Assembly (NCBI RefSeq): GCF_036555685.1 | Contig: NZ_DATBKY010000172.1 | Location: 12,635 to 76,634 of the forward strand | Source: Actinophytocola sp036555685 | Lineage (GTDB): Bacteria; Actinomycetota; Actinomycetes; Mycobacteriales; Pseudonocardiaceae | Length of the DNA: 64,000 nt | Direction of reading: 5' to 3' | Part shown: in pieces, positions 52,627-64,000 of the stretch | Layout: each line of letters begins with the position of its first letter | How positions within the stretch are numbered: position 1 is the stretch's first letter | Translations under genes and position numbers: made by a program | The notes under the pieces: model-generated | The model's database searches: none | What the model was told of the DNA's origin: nothing | The model's input: the letters and a program-made list of their open reading frames with translations, nothing else

Positions 52627-54339
52627 CTCCCGCGGCGCTTCCGTGCCGGCCGGTGTCCACTGTGCACCGGTCTCGGCGCGGAACGCGTCGATCGCGCCCT
52701 CGACCGTCGGGAAGAAATGGTTCGGGTCGATCGTGTGCGTCAGCCCGTACCGGTCGATCTTGCGCCGTACCGGGTCCTTGAGCTCCGCGAAGACGAGGCT
52801 CGTGCCCTGCTCGTTCAGGGTCTCGTCCAGCTGCTTGACGATGTCGGCGGCGGTGGTGTCCACGTCGGTGATCGGCTCGGCGGCGACGACGATCCACTTC
52901 GGCGGCGGATCCTCCCGGGCGAGCCTGGTGATCTCCTCGCGGAAGGCGGGCACGTTGGCGAAGATCAGCGGCGCGTCGAACCGGTAGATGACCACGCCCG
53001 GCAGCTGCTCGGCGTCCGGATAGGACCGGATGTCGTGGAAGCCGGGCAGGTTCTCCGTCCGGCCGAGCACCGTCTGGTACGGCCACCAGGCGCGCCGGAA
53101 GACGTTGAGGATCGACAGCGCGACCGCGATGGCGATGCCGGCCAGCACGCCGAGCAGCGCGACGCCGAGGAACGCGGCGATGGACAGCAGGAACTCGGTC
53201 CGCCGCTGGCGCCACAGCCGCACCGTGCCCGGCACGTCGGCCAGCGACAGCGACGCGGTGATCACCACGGCCGCCAGTGCCGGCTGTGGCAGGTTCCGGA
53301 ACAGTCCGGGCAGCAACACGATCATCAGGATGATCAGGGTCGCGCCGATCACGCCGGTGAGCTGGGTGCGCCCGCCGGCCTGGTGCGCGACGGCGGTGCG
53401 GGACCCGCTGGTGCTGACCGGGAAACCCTGGAAGAGCCCGGACGCGAGGTCGGCGGCGCCGATCCCGAGCATCTCCTTGTTGCCCTCGATCTGCCTGCCG
53501 GCCCGCGAGGCGAACGCGGTGGCCGTCGAGATCGTGTCGGCCAGCGACACCACGGCGATGCCCACCGCCCCGGCCAGCAGCGGCAGGATGTCGCCGAACC
53601 CGACGGCCGGGACGGTCAACGGCGGGAACCCCTTCGGCAGCTCCCCCACCAGGCTGACGCCCCTCCCCTCCAGGTCGAACACGGACGCGGCCGCGATCGC
53701 GAGGATCACCATGATGAGCACCGCCGGGAGCTTCGGCAGCCAGCGCTGCAGCACCAGCACCACCGCGATGCCGCCGATCCCGACGGCCGCCGCGGCGCCG
53801 ACGGTCTTGCCGTCCGCTACCGCGTCGACGAACCCGGCGAACTCGGCGATCAGTCCGTCTGCCTCGACCTTGAACCCGAGCAGCTTCGGCAGCTGTCCGA
53901 CGAGGATGGTCAGCGCGAGGCCGTTGAGGTAGCCGATCATCGTGGGCTTGGAGATCAGGTCGGCGATGAACCCGAGCCTCGCCACGGATGCGATGATCAT
54001 GATGGCGGCCACCAGGATCGCCAGCATCGACGCGAGGGCGACCGCCCGCTCCGGATCGCCACCCGCGGCGACGAGCGGCAACACCGTCGCCGCGATCATC
54101 GGCCCGAGCGAGGAGTCCGGACCGAGGACCAGGACGCGGGACGGCCCGAACACGGCGTAGCCCAGCAGGCACATGATCGACGTGTACAGACCGGTGATCG
54201 GCGGCAGGCCGGCCAGCTCCGCGTACGCCATGCCCTGCGGCACGAGCACAGTCGTCAGCACGATGCCGGCGACCACGTCCTTCACCAGCCACTGGCGGCG
54301 GTACGTCCGGACCAGCTCCACACCGGGCACGCGAAGCAC
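52612..54339 (-). CDS. SulP family anion transporter with STAS domain
   Basis: 575 residues. About 11-13 membrane helices, including the SulP start LVKDVVAGIVLTTVLVPQGM, AYAELAGLPPITGLYTSIM and FQGFPVSTSGSRTAVAHQAG. A cytosolic STAS domain (about 445-560) has PGVVIYRFDAPLIFANVPAF and ITDVDTTAADIVKQL. It imports sulfate or bicarbonate-like anions. GTG at 54339. No carbonic anhydrase gene is beside it. Convergent overlap with the ATPase gene. Confidence 0.93.
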   Translation of the reverse strand: MLRVPGVELVRTYRRQWLVKDVVAGIVLTTVLVPQGMAYAELAGLPPITGLYTSIMCLLGYAVFGPSRVLVLGPDSSLGPMIAATVLPLVAAGGDPERAVALASMLAILVAAIMIIASVARLGFIADLISKPTMIGYLNGLALTILVGQLPKLLGFKVEADGLIAEFAGFVDAVADGKTVGAAAAVGIGGIAVVLVLQRWLPKLPAVLIMVILAIAAASVFDLEGRGVSLVGELPKGFPPLTVPAVGFGDILPLLAGAVGIAVVSLADTISTATAFASRAGRQIEGNKEMLGIGAADLASGLFQGFPVSTSGSRTAVAHQAGGRTQLTGVIGATLIILMIVLLPGLFRNLPQPALAAVVITASLSLADVPGTVRLWRQRRTEFLLSIAAFLGVALLGVLAGIAIAVALSILNVFRRAWWPYQTVLGRTENLPGFHDIRSYPDAEQLPGVVIYRFDAPLIFANVPAFREEITRLAREDPPPKWIVVAAEPITDVDTTAADIVKQLDETLNEQGTSLVFAELKDPVRRKIDRYGLTHTIDPNHFFPTVEGAIDAFRAETGAQWTPAGTEAPRELPGV

Positions 54340-54394
54340 GACATCACCTCACCCGCCACAGTGCGGACACGAACACCGCGAGTCGACACGCTCC

Positions 54395-54440
54395 CCGCGG
54401 TCGTGCCCTCACCCGCAGAAGGTGAAGCCGCGGTCGTGCC
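54395..54440. repeat. Direct repeat of CCGCGGTCGTGCC in a divergent gap
   Basis: Two exact 13-bp copies (54395-54407 and 54428-54440) 33 bp apart, about three helical turns. They lie between the SulP gene and a small helical protein gene and may be a regulator site. Confidence 0.4.
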
Positions 54441-54461
54441 GGCGTGCCCACACTGGGCGTC

Positions 54462-54728
54462 ATGAGTCGCAACCGCGGGCGGTCGCACGTGCCCGGCCCG
54501 GCCGTCGAGGACGTCGTGGCGGCCACGGTCGCCCGGATGACCGTTCGCCACCCGTCGGTCCCCGACGCCGTCGTGGGCGGCGTCGTCTATCAGGCCGCGG
54601 TCGAGCTCGTCTGCACGGTCGCCGACGGCGAGCAGCTGCGGCGCCAGCTCGAACGCCGTGTGCACGCCCGCCTCCTGGCGCTGGCCGGCACGCCGGTGCC
54701 GATCACGACAGTCCGCGAGAACCGCTAG
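54462..54728 (+). CDS. Small three-helix protein of unknown function
   Basis: 88 residues: AVEDVVAATVARMTVRHPSV, PDAVVGGVVYQAAVELVCTV, then a basic helix QLRRQLERRVHARLLALAG. This looks like the three-helix bundle dimerization proteins found widely in actinobacteria (pattern: helix, HP-x-V turn, helix, long basic helix). ATG at 54462 is downstream of a direct repeat. Cytosolic; no enzyme motif. Confidence 0.6.
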   Translation: MSRNRGRSHVPGPAVEDVVAATVARMTVRHPSVPDAVVGGVVYQAAVELVCTVADGEQLRRQLERRVHARLLALAGTPVPITTVRENR

Positions 54729-54827
54729 CACCAGCGCGAACGTGAGTTCCGCGCAACTCGGACCTCGCACCGCCCGCCGCCGCGACGTGTTCACGATGGA
54801 GGCGCCCGCGCCGGGCACGCGCCCGGC

Positions 54828-59557
<4,730 letters not shown>

Positions 59558-59663
59558 GCTCGCCTCCCTCGCCCCGCCCCTCGGGCCCCGGCGACGCTAG
59601 GTGGGGCGGGGTCGCGTGTCCTCGCGTGTCGCGGGTGAGATCGGCCTGGCGATCAGGTAGTTC

Positions 59664-59699
59664 GGTTCCGTATAATTCGGAAGCGTGAAATTTGGAACC
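59664..59699 (+). promoter_or_regulatory. MarR promoter with nested palindromes and leaderless start
   Basis: A consensus -10 TATAAT (59671-59676) lies 8 nt before the GTG start (59685), so the mRNA probably begins at or next to the start codon. TTCCG-n7-CGGAA (59666-59682) is centred on the -10. A wider pair GGTTCC/GGAACC (59664-59669 and 59694-59699) encloses the start codon. This fits autorepression by the MarR protein. No clear -35 box was seen. Confidence 0.65.
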
Positions 59700-60116
59700 G
59701 TGCATTCTGAGTCGGCGCTGCTCGCCCTGCAGCGCGCGACACACGCGACGCTGCACCGGCTCTCCGGCGAGCTCGCGGATCTGGAGCTGACCGCGGCCGA
59801 GATCAACGTCCTGGCCAACCTCGCGGACGGCCGCGGCCGGACCGTGTCCGTGCTGGGCGCGGCCGTCGGCACCCGGTCGTCGACCCTGACCGGCGTGCTC
59901 GACCGGCTCGAACGGCGCGGCCACATCGCCCGCGCCCCGAGCCCCGCCGACCGCCGCGCGGTCGTCGTCTCGCCGACCGAGTCGGGCCGCCGGGCCGCGC
60001 AGACGATCCGCCGGACGATGGCGAACCTGGAGCGCCGCGCCTTGTCCGGCCTGCCCGACGACGCCGTCGCCGGCTTCCACGCGGTGCTCGCCGCCCTCAC
60101 GGAGGTGTCCGCGTGA
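59685..60116 (+). CDS. MarR family transcriptional regulator
   Basis: 143 residues. Winged helix-turn-helix: LELTAAEINVLANLADGRGR, then VLGAAVGTRSSTLTGVLDRL, with wing RAPSPADRRAVVVSPTESG. GTG at 59685 has no ribosome site but lies 8 nt after TATAAT, so it is probably translated from a leaderless mRNA. It overlaps the next gene by 4 nt (GTGA) and is divergent from the glucosidase/glgX operon, which it may also control. Confidence 0.9.
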   Translation: MKFGTVHSESALLALQRATHATLHRLSGELADLELTAAEINVLANLADGRGRTVSVLGAAVGTRSSTLTGVLDRLERRGHIARAPSPADRRAVVVSPTESGRRAAQTIRRTMANLERRALSGLPDDAVAGFHAVLAALTEVSA

Positions 60117-60502
60117 CCGCGTTCCAGACTCTGCTCGGCGAGGTCACCGCCGGCGGCCGGTTCGGCCACCGCGAGCACGTCCACCTCACGTGGCTCCTCG
60201 TCCGCCGGTACGGCGTGCCGGACGCGACGACCCTGATGTCGCAAGGACTCCGGCGCACCGCCCGCTACGCGGGCGCGCCGCAGAAGTACAACGAGACGCT
60301 CAGCCGCGCGTGGGTCGAGCTCGTCGGCCACCACACCGAGGCCTCGCCTGACGAGTCGGACTTCGGCGCGTTCGCCGAGCGCAACCCGGCGCTGTTCGAC
60401 AAGCGCCTGATCGCCCGCTTCTACACGCCGGTCACGCTCGCGAGCGCGCGGGCGCGTGCGAGCTGGGTGCCGCCGGACCGGTCCCCGTTCCCCTGGCAGT
60501 GA
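60113..60502 (+). CDS. Conserved protein of unknown function coupled to MarR
   Basis: 129 residues, no membrane segment. Notable motif GGRFGHREHVHLTWLLVRRY near the start, then AGAPQKYNETLSRAWVELVG. Similar small proteins with F-x-H-R-x-H and a later Y-x-x-T are widespread, but I know no function; the His cluster could bind a metal. GTG at 60113 overlaps the MarR stop (GTGA), so they form one unit. Confidence 0.75.
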   Translation: MTAFQTLLGEVTAGGRFGHREHVHLTWLLVRRYGVPDATTLMSQGLRRTARYAGAPQKYNETLSRAWVELVGHHTEASPDESDFGAFAERNPALFDKRLIARFYTPVTLASARARASWVPPDRSPFPWQ

Positions 60503-60527
60503 CCAGAGACCGGGCAACGTGTTCGGC

Positions 60528-60785
60528 CTCCACGGCCGCGCCCGCGCGCAGCAGCGCGAACAGCTCGACGCTCGCCCGCTCGTAGGCCGCAGGCCGGGAC
60601 GGCACGGCCACGAGCGTCGGGCAGGTCCGGTGCGCGTCGGCCGCACGCATCCCGGCGTGCACGCCCGGCGCTCGCGCCTCGTAGCTCGCGCGGCTGACGA
60701 CGCGGTCGACGACGGCGAGCCGCAGGCCGGACAGCCCGGGATCGTCGCGCCGCTCCACCGCGACGAAGAACGCGCCCACGTCCAC
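60528..60785 (-). pseudogene. DinB-type Y-family DNA polymerase, N-terminal remnant
   Basis: The minus strand encodes MDVGAFFVAVERRDDPGLSG, VVSRASYEARAPGVHAGMR and VPSRPAAYERASVELFALL. These match the first about 85 residues of Pol IV (metal Asp near the start, the YEAR-x-x-G-V motif, and Y-x-x-x-S). Complete enzymes have about 400 residues. Here the homology ends in unrelated sequence near the converging MarR-linked gene. The second catalytic carboxylate pair is absent, so it cannot be a polymerase. Confidence 0.7.
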
Positions 60786-60951
60786 GGTGCAACAGGGGCG
60801 GCCCGGTCACGAGGCCACTCTCTCAAATCGCCGCCCTTCGCGACGTGCCGTCAAAAGGCGCCGCAACAAATTCCCCCGGGTAACGCCCGCGTCCGCGACA
60901 CGACTCTCAGTCGGGAGGTATCGAACACCGGAAATCAGGCGGAGGGGATTC

Positions 60952-61599
60952 ATGAACAAGGCCGCGCCCGACAATGCCCGGCAGTCACGCGGCACGCTCG
61001 TCGGCGCGGTCTGCGCGACGGCCGTCGTGCTCGTGGTGCTGGCCACGGTCGCGGCCGTCGCGTTGTTCGGCAAGCCGACGGCGACCGCCGGTGCGCCGGT
61101 GCCCGATCCGGACCACCGGGCGGCGGTGACCGTGCCCGCGCCGCCGGGCTCCGACAAGCCGGCACCCACGCCGACCACCGGGGAGCCGACCACTCGGGAA
61201 CCCGAACCGAACGACGCCGACGCGGCGCTCGCGGAGCTGAAGGGCCAGGCCGACGACGACCGGCAGGCGGTCGAGGCACTCGACGACCTGTGGGTGCCCC
61301 AGCTGTCGGCCAAGCGGCCGGGCCTCGTGGCGAAGGGCGTCCGGTACGACTACGTCGAGATCCTGCGGGACTTCCGCACGACACAGGACCGCTACCCCGA
61401 GGCGCTGCTGCTGTACTCCGGCGACTACAGCAGCTTCAGGTACGGCGACTTCTGGATCACCATCGAGCCGCTCCCCTACGCCGACGGCGTGTCCGCGAAC
61501 GGCTGGTGCGACGGTCAGGGAATTCCGGTGGACGACTGTTACGCCAAAATGATCTCGCACACCGTCGGCTACGAAGGCGCCACATTACTGCGCGGGTGA
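60952..61599 (+). CDS. Single-pass anchored exoprotein of unknown function
   Basis: 215 residues. A short cytosolic N-terminus, one membrane helix (CATAVVLVVLATVAAVALFG), a Pro/Thr-rich stalk (PPGSDKPAPTPTTGEPTTRE) and an outer domain of about 130 residues with two Cys (WCDGQGIPVDDCY). ATG at 60952 follows GGAGGGG. The last codons include a TTA. No known domain; perhaps a cell-surface or kinase-linked sensor. Its stop overlaps the convergent acyltransferase gene by 15 nt. Confidence 0.7.
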   Translation: MNKAAPDNARQSRGTLVGAVCATAVVLVVLATVAAVALFGKPTATAGAPVPDPDHRAAVTVPAPPGSDKPAPTPTTGEPTTREPEPNDADAALAELKGQADDDRQAVEALDDLWVPQLSAKRPGLVAKGVRYDYVEILRDFRTTQDRYPEALLLYSGDYSSFRYGDFWITIEPLPYADGVSANGWCDGQGIPVDDCYAKMISHTVGYEGATLLRG

Positions 61600-62673
61600 C
61601 AATTCCGGCTCTTTGCGCCGGCGCACGCGAACCTTCGCCGAAATCCACAGCAGTCCGCGTTTCAGCAACGGCGCGCCGGGCCGCTCGACGAATCGGTGCA
61701 CCAGCCACGCGAGCACGACCATCAGCACGGCCACGACGACCACCAGCAGCCAGCCCGGCATCGAGCCCTGCCACTCGTGGAGCATGGTGCCGCCGATGTC
61801 GAGGTGCAGCAGGTAGAGCGGGTACGTCGTGGCGCCGACGACGACCAGCCACCGGCCGCGCAGCCGGTCGAGCCGGCCCAGCGCGACCGCGATGATCAGC
61901 AGGAAGCAGACGCCCAGCAGCACGACCGCCGGCCACCGCGGCGGCAGCGTCTCGCCCGGGTCGGCCTCGAGCCCCGTCCGGAACACCACCGACGGCACGG
62001 CGAGCACGAAAGAGACGCCGACGATGCCCCACGTCAGGAGCGTGGGGCGGAACCGGTACATGAGATAGCAGCCGATGCCCGCGGTGAACAGCGGCGCGTA
62101 GTCGCTCATCAGCACGATGTGCGGGAGCGTCCCGTCGGGCACGAACGCCTTCAGGACGGTCACCGCGCCGAGCCACGCCACGCAGAACCCGGCCACCCGC
62201 CGGTAGGTGAGCCCCCACCACACGACCAGCGAGAACAGCAGGTAGAACCGCAGCTCCGCCCACAGCGTCCAGTACACCTCGGCGACCGGGCGCACACCGA
62301 GCGGCTCGTGGAACATGGTCAGGTTGACCAGCGCCGCGCTCGCGCCGGCGGGCTTCTGCACGAACGGCCAGGCGGTCAGCACCAGCGCGCACACGACGAC
62401 CGACAGCCAGTACGCCGGATAGAGCCGCACCGCGCGGGACAGCAGGAACCGCCCCACCCCGCGACCCCAGCTGCTCATGCAGATGACGAACCCGCTGATC
62501 AGGAAGAACAGGTGGACGCCGAGCCAGCCGTAGGCGAACGGCTGGTCGGGGAAGACGTCGTCGGCCCGCCGGTCCCAGACCCGGTCCATGGCCGTGAAGT
62601 GGTATGCGAGGACGGCCATCGCCGCCGCGAACCGCAGGCCGTCGAGCACCTCGAGCCGGGGTCGCCCCGTCAC
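61585..62673 (-). CDS. Acyltransferase-3 (OafA/YrhL-like) membrane protein
   Basis: 362 residues with about ten helices. N-terminus LEVLDGLRFAAAMAVLAYHF carries the conserved catalytic-region His; then WLGVHLFFLISGFVICMSSW and AVRLYPAYWLSVVVCAL with the RxxRLxPxY-type motif. It O-acylates surface sugars or lipids using acyl donors in the membrane. GTG at 62673 has GGAGG 7 nt upstream; the frame is open to 62697. Confidence 0.9.
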   Translation of the reverse strand: MTGRPRLEVLDGLRFAAAMAVLAYHFTAMDRVWDRRADDVFPDQPFAYGWLGVHLFFLISGFVICMSSWGRGVGRFLLSRAVRLYPAYWLSVVVCALVLTAWPFVQKPAGASAALVNLTMFHEPLGVRPVAEVYWTLWAELRFYLLFSLVVWWGLTYRRVAGFCVAWLGAVTVLKAFVPDGTLPHIVLMSDYAPLFTAGIGCYLMYRFRPTLLTWGIVGVSFVLAVPSVVFRTGLEADPGETLPPRWPAVVLLGVCFLLIIAVALGRLDRLRGRWLVVVGATTYPLYLLHLDIGGTMLHEWQGSMPGWLLVVVVAVLMVVLAWLVHRFVERPGAPLLKRGLLWISAKVRVRRRKEPELSPAQ

Positions 62674-62730
62674 GCCTGTCCCTCCGCCGTCCAGCACCTG
62701 TGTACTACACGCGGGCGCGCGGCGGACGGT

Positions 62731-64000
62731 TTAGGCCAGGCTGAACTTCTCCGCGTGCACCTGCTGGCCCGGCACGCGCAGCCGGCGCAGGCTCGCCAGC
62801 ACGGCCGAGGTCATCGCGGGCGGGCCGCAGACGTACACGTCGCGGTGGACGATGTCCGGGACCAGATGAAGCAGGCCTTCCGGCTCGAACGGCCGCACGC
62901 CGTCGCCGGTGCGGCCGGTCAGGACGTGCAGCCGGCCGCGACGGGCCGCGACGAGCTGGTGCACCTCGTTGAGCAGCACGGCTTCGCTCTGGTGGCGCAC
63001 CCGGTACAGCACGACGAAGTCGCCGCCGGTCGGCTCCTCGAGGAGTGCGCGTACCGGCGTGATGCCCACCCCGCCGGCGATCAGCAGCATGCCCGGCCGG
63101 GTGCGGTGCATGGAGGTGAACGCGCCGTACGGGCCTTCGACGAACACCTTGCTGCCGACCGGCAGCTGCCGCAGGCCCGCGCTCGTGTCGCCGACGGCCT
63201 TGGCGGTCAGCCGCAGCCCGCGGCCGTTGGGTGCCGCGGACAGCGAGAACGGGTTCGCCCGCCACCAGCCGTTGTGCCCGGTGAAGCGCCAGATGCAGAA
63301 CTGGCCGGCACGGGCGGCGAGGCGGTGCATGTCGCGGCCGGTGACGTAGACGGAGGTGACGTTGTGCGCCTCCGGCACCACGGCCTCCACCCGGAACTGG
63401 TGTCGCGAGTTGCGCACGAGCGGCACGATCAGCCGCCCGGTGACGAGCGAGCCGAACGCGAACAGCCAGAGCGCCCACCAGTAGACGAACGCGAACGCGG
63501 ACGACTTGAACGTCGTCGTCTCGAGCAGCTGGTGGACGAACGCGAGGCCCAGCGCCAGGTACATCAGCAGGTGGATGGCATGCCAGGTCTCGTACCGCAG
63601 CCGCCGCCGGACCGCGCGGGTGGAGAGCGCCCCGACCACGACGATGATCGTCGCCGCGGACATGCCGAGCAGCGAGGCGGGCACGCCGGCGAGCGCGACG
63701 AACGTCTTGGCCATCGTCGTGTTGTCCAGCGTGGCGTAGCCGAGCACGATGATCGTGGCGTGGGTCAGGATCGTCCACAGCAGCGTGAAGCCGATCCACC
63801 GGTGCCACACGGTGAGCCGGTCCATCCCGATGCGACGGTCCAGCCACGGCAGCCGGGCGATCAGCAGGAGCTGGAACATCAGGAGCAGCGCGGCGTGCAT
63901 GCCGAAGAACTTGGCGACGGTGAGCACGTCGTTCTTGCCCTCGCCGGCGGTGAAGAACAGCACCTCGACGATCGCCACGTTGACGGCGACGAACGTCCAC
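62731..64000 (-). CDS. Ferric-reductase-like transmembrane flavoprotein (5' end cut off)
   Basis: At least 422 residues; the start lies beyond the window. Six-helix ferric-reductase-like core with haem-ligand His candidates (LTVWHRWIGFTLLWTILTHA; ETWHAIHLLMYLALGLAFVH). The FAD domain has AGQFCIWRF and NPFSLSAAPN. The NAD(P)H domain has LLIAGGVGITPVRALLEE and VYVCGPPAMTSAVL. It moves electrons from NAD(P)H through FAD and haem across the membrane to ferric iron or oxygen. It ends EKFSLA. Confidence 0.9.
   Translation of the reverse strand, partial: WTFVAVNVAIVEVLFFTAGEGKNDVLTVAKFFGMHAALLLMFQLLLIARLPWLDRRIGMDRLTVWHRWIGFTLLWTILTHATIIVLGYATLDNTTMAKTFVALAGVPASLLGMSAATIIVVVGALSTRAVRRRLRYETWHAIHLLMYLALGLAFVHQLLETTTFKSSAFAFVYWWALWLFAFGSLVTGRLIVPLVRNSRHQFRVEAVVPEAHNVTSVYVTGRDMHRLAARAGQFCIWRFTGHNGWWRANPFSLSAAPNGRGLRLTAKAVGDTSAGLRQLPVGSKVFVEGPYGAFTSMHRTRPGMLLIAGGVGITPVRALLEEPTGGDFVVLYRVRHQSEAVLLNEVHQLVAARRGRLHVLTGRTGDGVRPFEPEGLLHLVPDIVHRDVYVCGPPAMTSAVLASLRRLRVPGQQVHAEKFSLA

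Overview
The window is chromosomal DNA from a high-GC actinomycete. The evidence is very high GC at third codon positions, frequent GTG starts, 4-nt ATGA/GTGA gene overlaps, MbtH-dependent nonribosomal peptide synthetases (NRPS), a WXG100-like gene pair and a PASTA-less Ser/Thr kinase. A recurring TCCAC-n-GTGGAC type motif fits a Pseudonocardiales-like host, but that taxonomic placement is inference. No rRNA, tRNA, CRISPR array, transposase or integrase was found.

Left flank (1-14.6 kb): the 3' end of a penicillin-binding protein; an SDR oxidoreductase and a DUF4242 protein; a large LAL-type LuxR regulator; a secreted lipoprotein; a methyltransferase; an AraC regulator next to a PLP decarboxylase; a WXG100-like pair; a secreted sulfatase; a secreted SGNH esterase; and a decayed patch holding a truncated hemerythrin-like gene and a broken MglA-like GTPase. 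A GMC oxidoreductase follows, convergent with the NRPS operon.

Centre (14.65-34.45 kb, all minus strand): one tightly coupled operon of nine reading frames. In transcription order these are a 35-codon leader ORF carrying a TTA codon, NRPS-A (A-T-C-T), an MbtH-like protein, NRPS-B (C-A*-T-E*, with broken adenylation and epimerization domains), a tandem double acyl-CoA-dehydrogenase-like protein, an MFS exporter, NRPS-C (C-A*-C*half-A-T-C), a haem-oxygenase-like diiron oxidase and a stand-alone adenylation enzyme. Four carrier domains are served by only two intact cis A domains plus one trans A domain. No thioesterase is present and the last NRPS domain is a condensation domain. The logic suggests a small, heavily oxidised peptide with at least one residue loaded in trans and release by the terminal C domain or by another enzyme. 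I do not recognise this layout as a known pathway, and it is the best candidate for an undescribed system here.

Right flank (35-64 kb): a membrane-fused molybdopterin oxidoreductase; a quinone reductase and cupin pair; an Lrp regulator divergent from an aminotransferase; several methyltransferases; an APC permease; a Ser/Thr kinase; a DUF1707 membrane protein; a multi-TM DMT-like protein; a TetR/methyltransferase pair with a striking double operator; a coiled-coil zinc-ribbon protein beside a collapsed glycosyltransferase; an EI24-like membrane protein; PPK2; a P-type ATPase; a SulP transporter; a GH63-like glucosidase and GlgX pair; a MarR regulator with an apparently leaderless promoter; a DinB remnant; an anchored exoprotein; an acyltransferase-3 protein; and the 3' part of a ferric-reductase-like flavoprotein cut by the window edge.

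Four gene remnants (hemerythrin-like, MglA-like GTPase, glycosyltransferase, DinB) show ongoing decay at gene borders. Domain decay inside the NRPS proteins looks different, because those reading frames are kept open over thousands of bases.
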